Assembly: GCA_022510405.1 (NCBI GenBank)
Contig: JAFLTP010000013.1
Coordinates: 1-64,000 of the forward strand
DNA length: 64,000 bases
DNA from: Muribaculaceae bacterium
GTDB lineage: Bacteria > Bacteroidota > Bacteroidia > Bacteroidales > Muribaculaceae
Direction of reading: 5' to 3'
Shown here piece after piece: positions 60,253 through 64,000 of this stretch. Position numbers and translations under genes: made by a program. The first letter of the stretch is position 1, and each line of letters opens with the position of its first letter. Below the pieces are notes generated by a model. The model was not told where the DNA came from and did no database searches. It was given only the letters and a program-made list of their open reading frames with translations.

Positions 60253-60468
60253 TTCTGATGCTAAAGTACTGGCAATAAAATTGCCCACCAAGGAACTAAA
60301 CTGAAGATTTTCAAATGTTTGCAAAGTTTAGCAGTTCTATTTTTTATTAGTTCCGCACGGAAATTTCCGTAAGATTTAGAGTGTCGTTTTAATATCACAT
60401 GGTTATTTTGACCTTTCCTGATTTCACTCTTAAGCCATAAATATCATATAAGAAATTTTTAATAAAAC

Positions 60469-60945
60469 ATGGAAAGATTTGATTTTAAGCTGGGATACGA
60501 CAGCATAATCTATTTTGACAGTATCCCGATAACAATTCTCGATGACCAAGGGAAGGAAATAAACATTTATGGAATACTCTATAACAGACAGACTGCACAT
60601 GAAGAAGATTTATATCTTGGTTTCTTTGTCAATAGATATATCTGTTATCTTATGGCATCAGAGATTATACAACAAAAGGGTGGTCAGCTTGCTCCGGATT
60701 TCTGGGAACTCCCAAACGGAAACAAGATTACATTACAACTTCCTCAAAAAAATCTTATTTACAGGATAATGCGAGACAGGATGTTGTGGTATAGAATCAT
60801 AGAAACTGACGGAGCATTGGATTTGAAAGAAGATGAGTATGACGGTAATTTTCTGATTTCCAAAAACCCATTATTGAGAATGGGGATAGAGGTCCCACAA
60901 AATAAAAGAGAATTGGAAGAAGCTGGAAAGGAGGTGAAAGCATGA
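60469..60945 (+). CDS. Accessory protein, unknown
   Basis: A 158-residue protein beginning MERFDFKLGYDSIIYFDSIP. It has a beta-rich first half and a basic/aromatic middle (YRIMRDRMLWYRIIETDGAL). Its layout loosely resembles the product at 61767 (shared INIYGILY.R/KNVYGMLF.R type stretch), so both may belong to one family. Overlaps the next gene by four bases. Confidence 0.55.
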   Translation: MERFDFKLGYDSIIYFDSIPITILDDQGKEINIYGILYNRQTAHEEDLYLGFFVNRYICYLMASEIIQQKGGQLAPDFWELPNGNKITLQLPQKNLIYRIMRDRMLWYRIIETDGALDLKEDEYDGNFLISKNPLLRMGIEVPQNKRELEEAGKEVKA

Positions 60946-61319
60946 GAACACGTATTTCTGAAATAGTAAGCTCAATAGATTTTTACAATAGAGAGGGAGA
61001 TTCTGACAGTGGAAGCTGGGATATTAAAACAGAATTCATTACTTCTCCCGATATGACGTTAGTGGAAGATGACGGTGTGGTGGATGTAATCAAGGAGTTC
61101 TTTGATTATAAAGGAAACACTGACGATATTTTTCCGTCGAACAAAACTGTAACAATGAGAAACGAATATGTTATGACGTTTGAGGAATATGTCAGAAACA
61201 ATCCCTATGTCCATTCCAACTTCCAGAAACGGCCGCCACAGGACCCGGACTATGATGACAGACCAAGGGAATGGAGAGAGGATGACCTTGACGATGATTT
61301 TGACGACGAAGAAGAATGA
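60942..61319 (+). CDS. Accessory protein with very acidic tail
   Basis: The 125-residue protein starts in an ATGA overlap with its neighbour. It has an N-terminal mixed region and a C-terminal tail that is nearly all acidic (REWREDDLDDDFDDEEE). Such a charge profile can mimic DNA, but no function can be claimed. Confidence 0.55.
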   Translation: MRTRISEIVSSIDFYNREGDSDSGSWDIKTEFITSPDMTLVEDDGVVDVIKEFFDYKGNTDDIFPSNKTVTMRNEYVMTFEEYVRNNPYVHSNFQKRPPQDPDYDDRPREWREDDLDDDFDDEEE

Positions 61320-61380
61320 TGAAATTTAAGATGATGAAGATAAAAAAGGGAAACTCCCGGATAACACTATGTTTCAAAAC

Positions 61381-61415
61381 AAAACCCGATTGGATTTTAC
61401 ATCCTTTCGGGTTTT
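61381..61415 (+). terminator. Hairpin after the acidic-protein gene
   Basis: AAAACCCGA (61381-61389) pairs with TCGGGTTTT (61407-61415) over nine bases with a 17-base loop. It is 60 bases after the stop at 61319. Confidence 0.55.
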
Positions 61416-61442
61416 CTGATAAAACATGGAGACGAGAGTTGG

Positions 61443-61673
61443 TTAATAGTTTCTCTTTTGGGTGAAAAAATCTTCAATCTTCAATACTTTTTCCCCTTCG
61501 TCCAATGTCTGCAGGATTAATTTTTCCCTTAAATTGGTCAAGGGGCATGAGTTCTCTTCGATATACTTCTTATTTTTTTCAGGATTAAGTTCCAGATCCT
61601 TTATAAAATCCTTGCGTGAAAGCATGTTTTTTAGGTTACCGTTAGTTTCCATTATATCTGACATCTTTTCCAT
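61443..61673 (-). CDS. Small protein, unknown (minus strand)
   Basis: The 76-residue frame from ATG 61673 gives MEKMSDIMETNGNLKNMLSR and an acidic-basic helical rest. It lies between the converging terminator and the next rightward gene. Coding is uncertain; no signature is recognised. Confidence 0.38.
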   Translation of the reverse strand: MEKMSDIMETNGNLKNMLSRKDFIKDLELNPEKNKKYIEENSCPLTNLREKLILQTLDEGEKVLKIEDFFTQKRNY

Positions 61674-61766
61674 AATCAATCGGGCTTGATTTTATAAAAT
61701 ATTTATGGGATAGACACCGGAAAATACACTTCAATAAATACTGTATAAAAGAAACTTTGAAAAAAC

Positions 61767-62207
61767 ATGGATACGAAGAATTACAACTACGACTGTGCGG
61801 TGATATTTCCGCAACCTCTTTACTTGCCATCATCAGGGGAAGGGAAGTGGAAGAATGTTTACGGGATGCTCTTTGAGAGGGAACGTGAAATAGCAAGATG
61901 CAACCAACCCCACATGCGACACATTACCCCTATGCAGATGATTGATATGTACGTGGGATATTTACATGCAATTAACAATTTCTACAAAAACGGAAACTCA
62001 ACTGAAAACGGATACTGTATTACCCAATGGGGCAACCGTTTCAAGGTTGATTACAAATTATCACCCTTGCTTGCAGCCGTTCAAGACATGGATTATGAAG
62101 TCCATTTATATGAAGAACCCATCGATATTAAGAAAAATGAAACCATTGAAGACTGGATAATAAGTCCGGAACTGGTTGAAAGAATGAAATCAGAAACTCC
62201 ATTATAA
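61767..62207 (+). CDS. Accessory protein, unknown
   Basis: A 146-residue protein (MDTKNYNYDCAVIFPQPLYL) with a core PHMRHITPMQMIDMYVGYLH. Its early part compares loosely with the product at 60469. The gene begins after the same leader-like AAAACATGGA that precedes 60469. A strong terminator follows. Confidence 0.55.
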   Translation: MDTKNYNYDCAVIFPQPLYLPSSGEGKWKNVYGMLFEREREIARCNQPHMRHITPMQMIDMYVGYLHAINNFYKNGNSTENGYCITQWGNRFKVDYKLSPLLAAVQDMDYEVHLYEEPIDIKKNETIEDWIISPELVERMKSETPL

Positions 62208-62259
62208 AACTGTTAAGATACTTTATCCTACAAATTAAGAGATAATATAAATAAAAAAG

Positions 62260-62306
62260 AGAAACCACAGAACTGAAACTCAAATCCGCTCTGTGGTTTC
62301 TAATTT
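62260..62306. terminator. Strong bidirectional terminator
   Basis: AGAAACCACAGA (62260-62271) pairs perfectly with TCTGTGGTTTCT (62290-62301) over 12 bases. A/T tracts are on both sides. It lies between the accessory gene and the converging surface-protein gene. Confidence 0.9.
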
Positions 62307-62321
62307 TTAATCAGTCTTTTA

Positions 62322-64000
62322 TTATTTCACAAGTAATTTCTTTCCCTTAATAATATAAAGTCCTTTGTCAAGATTCTTGATTTGTTCAAGAGTGGCGTTG
62401 AAATAGATAATTCTCCCGCTAAGGTCATATACATTCATAGGCATCATAACATCAGAATCTCCAAATATTGTCTCGACTCCGGCTTCATCAATATTTTTGG
62501 TATCTATCTCGATAGTTTCTTCAAGACCGTTTTCTGTTTCTACACCAAAATCTACATCTCCATCTGAATAAATTGTTACAATACCATTTTCAACAGAAGC
62601 AATATTATTGTCCGATGATGTCCAGTCGATAATTGTCTTTGACCCCACAGGAACAAGCCTTGCATTAATTATCGGAGGATTTCCGCTAATAGATTCAATT
62701 ATTACATCCACCGGTTGTGTATCATTATCTTCTTCAGCCCTTGTATTAAGATTGGGGTCTCTATAAGGAGAAGAAACTGTCACATTACAATTTATATTTT
62801 CTCCATCAACGTTTGCAGTTATCACTGTTGTTCCGGTGATTCCCATAGCTACAATTAAACCGCAATCATTTGCATATGCAACGGAGGGATTAGATGAAGA
62901 CCATTCAATCTTACTATCTGAGCCATATACACCTAACTGGAATACTTCATTACCAGCCATATCTACATTGTAGTGAGAAAGTGAGATGGCTCCTGAAACT
63001 GTGAGATAATTTTGGAAACGATACCAAGGATTCTGGCTATTATAAGTGGTAAGAGCTTGTTCTTGTACTGTTACAGTAGCATTCGTATATGCTTCGTTAG
63101 GGAATGTATAGGCCTCTGCATTTGGTGGATTGAGAGCCATACTGTGTATATTCTGGATATTGGGACAATCAGCGAAAGCATAATTGCCAATAGAATATAG
63201 TCCGGTTCCCAAATCAATGTTTTTCAATGATGTACAACCGGAAAAAGCAGAGTTTCCTATTAAAGAAACTGAATTTGGAATAAGAATTTCACTTATGCTT
63301 GTGCAGCCTTGAAGCATAGAGGCAGGTATTTCTATTATCCCATCAGGTATTATTAAAGACCTTAAATTAATACAATCGCTAAAAGCTGACGCTCCGATAT
63401 AATTTACAGAGTTAGAAAAATAAACTTTTTCCAAAGAAGAACATCCAGATAATAAACCACTGGATATTTCTAAAACACTATCCGGAAGTTTGACATTTGT
63501 CAGATTGTTGCAATTTGCTAATGCCCAGTTTCCGATATTGCTTATGGATGAAGGAATTTCTATTATTGACATGTTCAATCCATAAAAAGCATAATCTTCT
63601 ATCGATACGACAGTATATGTGTCATTTAAATAAGAAACATTGGAAGGAACAATTAATATTCCTTCAATATCTTTGGTATTCCCTAAACCTGTTAAGGCAA
63701 CAGTTTTAGCGTTCTTATCTAAAACTTTATATTTGAAATCACCATTAGTGAAAATTTCCTCATTCCCTGAAACTGATGGTAGGTCATCTATAATTTCTCC
63801 AAAATTTTGCCAGACACTAGTAGATGCATAAGAGTTTGCTGTACCAACCGGTACATGTAGTGTTGCAATGCTCAAATAGGCCCCCTTGAATGCATTGCCA
63901 TTCCAACAATCAGGTGGTGTAACAGCATAAGAAAATACCTCACTAATACTGTTACATCCTTCAAATGAGCTTCCCATCTCTTGCAATGAAGAAGGTAATA
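62322..64000 (-). CDS. BspA-like leucine-rich-repeat surface protein (5' end outside window)
   Basis: At least 559 residues are visible and the frame stays open at the right edge. It has BspA-type repeats (SIEDYAFYGL, NIGNWALANCNNLTNVKLPD, NYIGASAFSDCINLRSLIIP). Then come two Big-type Ig-like domains, one with SSNPSVAYANDCGLIVAMG near residue 370, and a C-terminal sorting-like region (YDLSGRIIYF, KGLYIIKGKKLLVK). The latter resembles type IX secretion-type tails. Such proteins act at the cell surface in adhesion. It may be cargo of the second element or a host gene beside it. Confidence 0.78.
   Translation of the reverse strand, partial: LPSSLQEMGSSFEGCNSISEVFSYAVTPPDCWNGNAFKGAYLSIATLHVPVGTANSYASTSVWQNFGEIIDDLPSVSGNEEIFTNGDFKYKVLDKNAKTVALTGLGNTKDIEGILIVPSNVSYLNDTYTVVSIEDYAFYGLNMSIIEIPSSISNIGNWALANCNNLTNVKLPDSVLEISSGLLSGCSSLEKVYFSNSVNYIGASAFSDCINLRSLIIPDGIIEIPASMLQGCTSISEILIPNSVSLIGNSAFSGCTSLKNIDLGTGLYSIGNYAFADCPNIQNIHSMALNPPNAEAYTFPNEAYTNATVTVQEQALTTYNSQNPWYRFQNYLTVSGAISLSHYNVDMAGNEVFQLGVYGSDSKIEWSSSNPSVAYANDCGLIVAMGITGTTVITANVDGENINCNVTVSSPYRDPNLNTRAEEDNDTQPVDVIIESISGNPPIINARLVPVGSKTIIDWTSSDNNIASVENGIVTIYSDGDVDFGVETENGLEETIEIDTKNIDEAGVETIFGDSDVMMPMNVYDLSGRIIYFNATLEQIKNLDKGLYIIKGKKLLVK

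Larger units (their letters stand above)
56881..64000. mobile_element. Start of a second integrated element at tRNA-Leu
   Basis: From the tRNA 3' end onward there are repeats, a tyrosine recombinase with an overlapping HTH gene, a serine recombinase and small unrecognised genes. This fits an integrative element in the tRNA-Leu 3' end. No second copy of the tRNA's 3' part was seen by 64000, so the other boundary is outside the window or eroded. It may end before the surface-protein gene at 62322. Confidence 0.7.

Overview
This window is chromosome from a member of the Bacteroidales. The evidence is the promoter style (TTG/TTTG, about 20 bases, then TAnnTTTG), fimbria-associated DUF3575 and Mfa2-like genes, BspA-type leucine-rich repeats, and the topA, gyrB, recA and ruvB sequences. 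A gut lineage such as Muribaculaceae is likely but I cannot prove it. The window holds three blocks: a complete temperate-phage genome (7-42383), a stretch of host genes (42417-56880), and the start of a second integrated element next to a tRNA-Leu (56881 to the right edge).

Prophage. A 48-bp direct repeat (7-54 and 42336-42383) is the 3' part of a tRNA-Pro(GGG) gene, which stays intact at the right end. Inside the left end come TGGAACACAAA arm-type repeats, an XRE repressor read leftward, and a rightward early operon of about 18 small genes. The operon ends in a primase-ATPase protein of about 1100 residues. An AT-rich iteron-like cluster follows, a candidate origin. The late genes run rightward: protease-scaffold, major capsid, a phosphoribosyltransferase, connectors, a PLD-like protein, terminase, a 1977-residue fibre with a CotH-like domain, holin, portal, M15 endolysin, a protein built like a unimolecular spanin, tape measure and a tail-tip protein. 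An exonuclease-BRCT gene, an antirepressor module and the integrase (leftward) close the element, with more arm-type repeats beyond the integrase.

The control circuit is the most interesting part. One 16-bp sequence (GTTACTAAGTTACTAA) sits just after the -7 box of the early promoter and, inverted, just after the -7 box of the exonuclease-BRCT gene, so one repressor may control both. Downstream of that gene, a structured RNA at 39885-39967 carries two segments complementary, in the correct antiparallel order, to the leader of a small membrane-protein gene overlapping a P22-type antirepressor gene. This is the logic of the C4 antisense RNA, icd and ant of phages P1 and P7.

Host block. It has a two-gene fimbria-associated pair, a uracil-DNA-glycosylase-fold protein, cysE-cysK with a perfect inverted repeat against the cysE start, two tandem DUF3861 genes, an HU protein, topA divergent from gyrB, recA, a flippase gene paired with ruvB, and tRNA-Leu(CAA).

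Second element. Beside tRNA-Leu lie a tyrosine recombinase, an overlapping HTH gene, a serine recombinase and several small unrecognised genes. A BspA-like surface protein gene runs off the right edge. The far end of this element is not visible.
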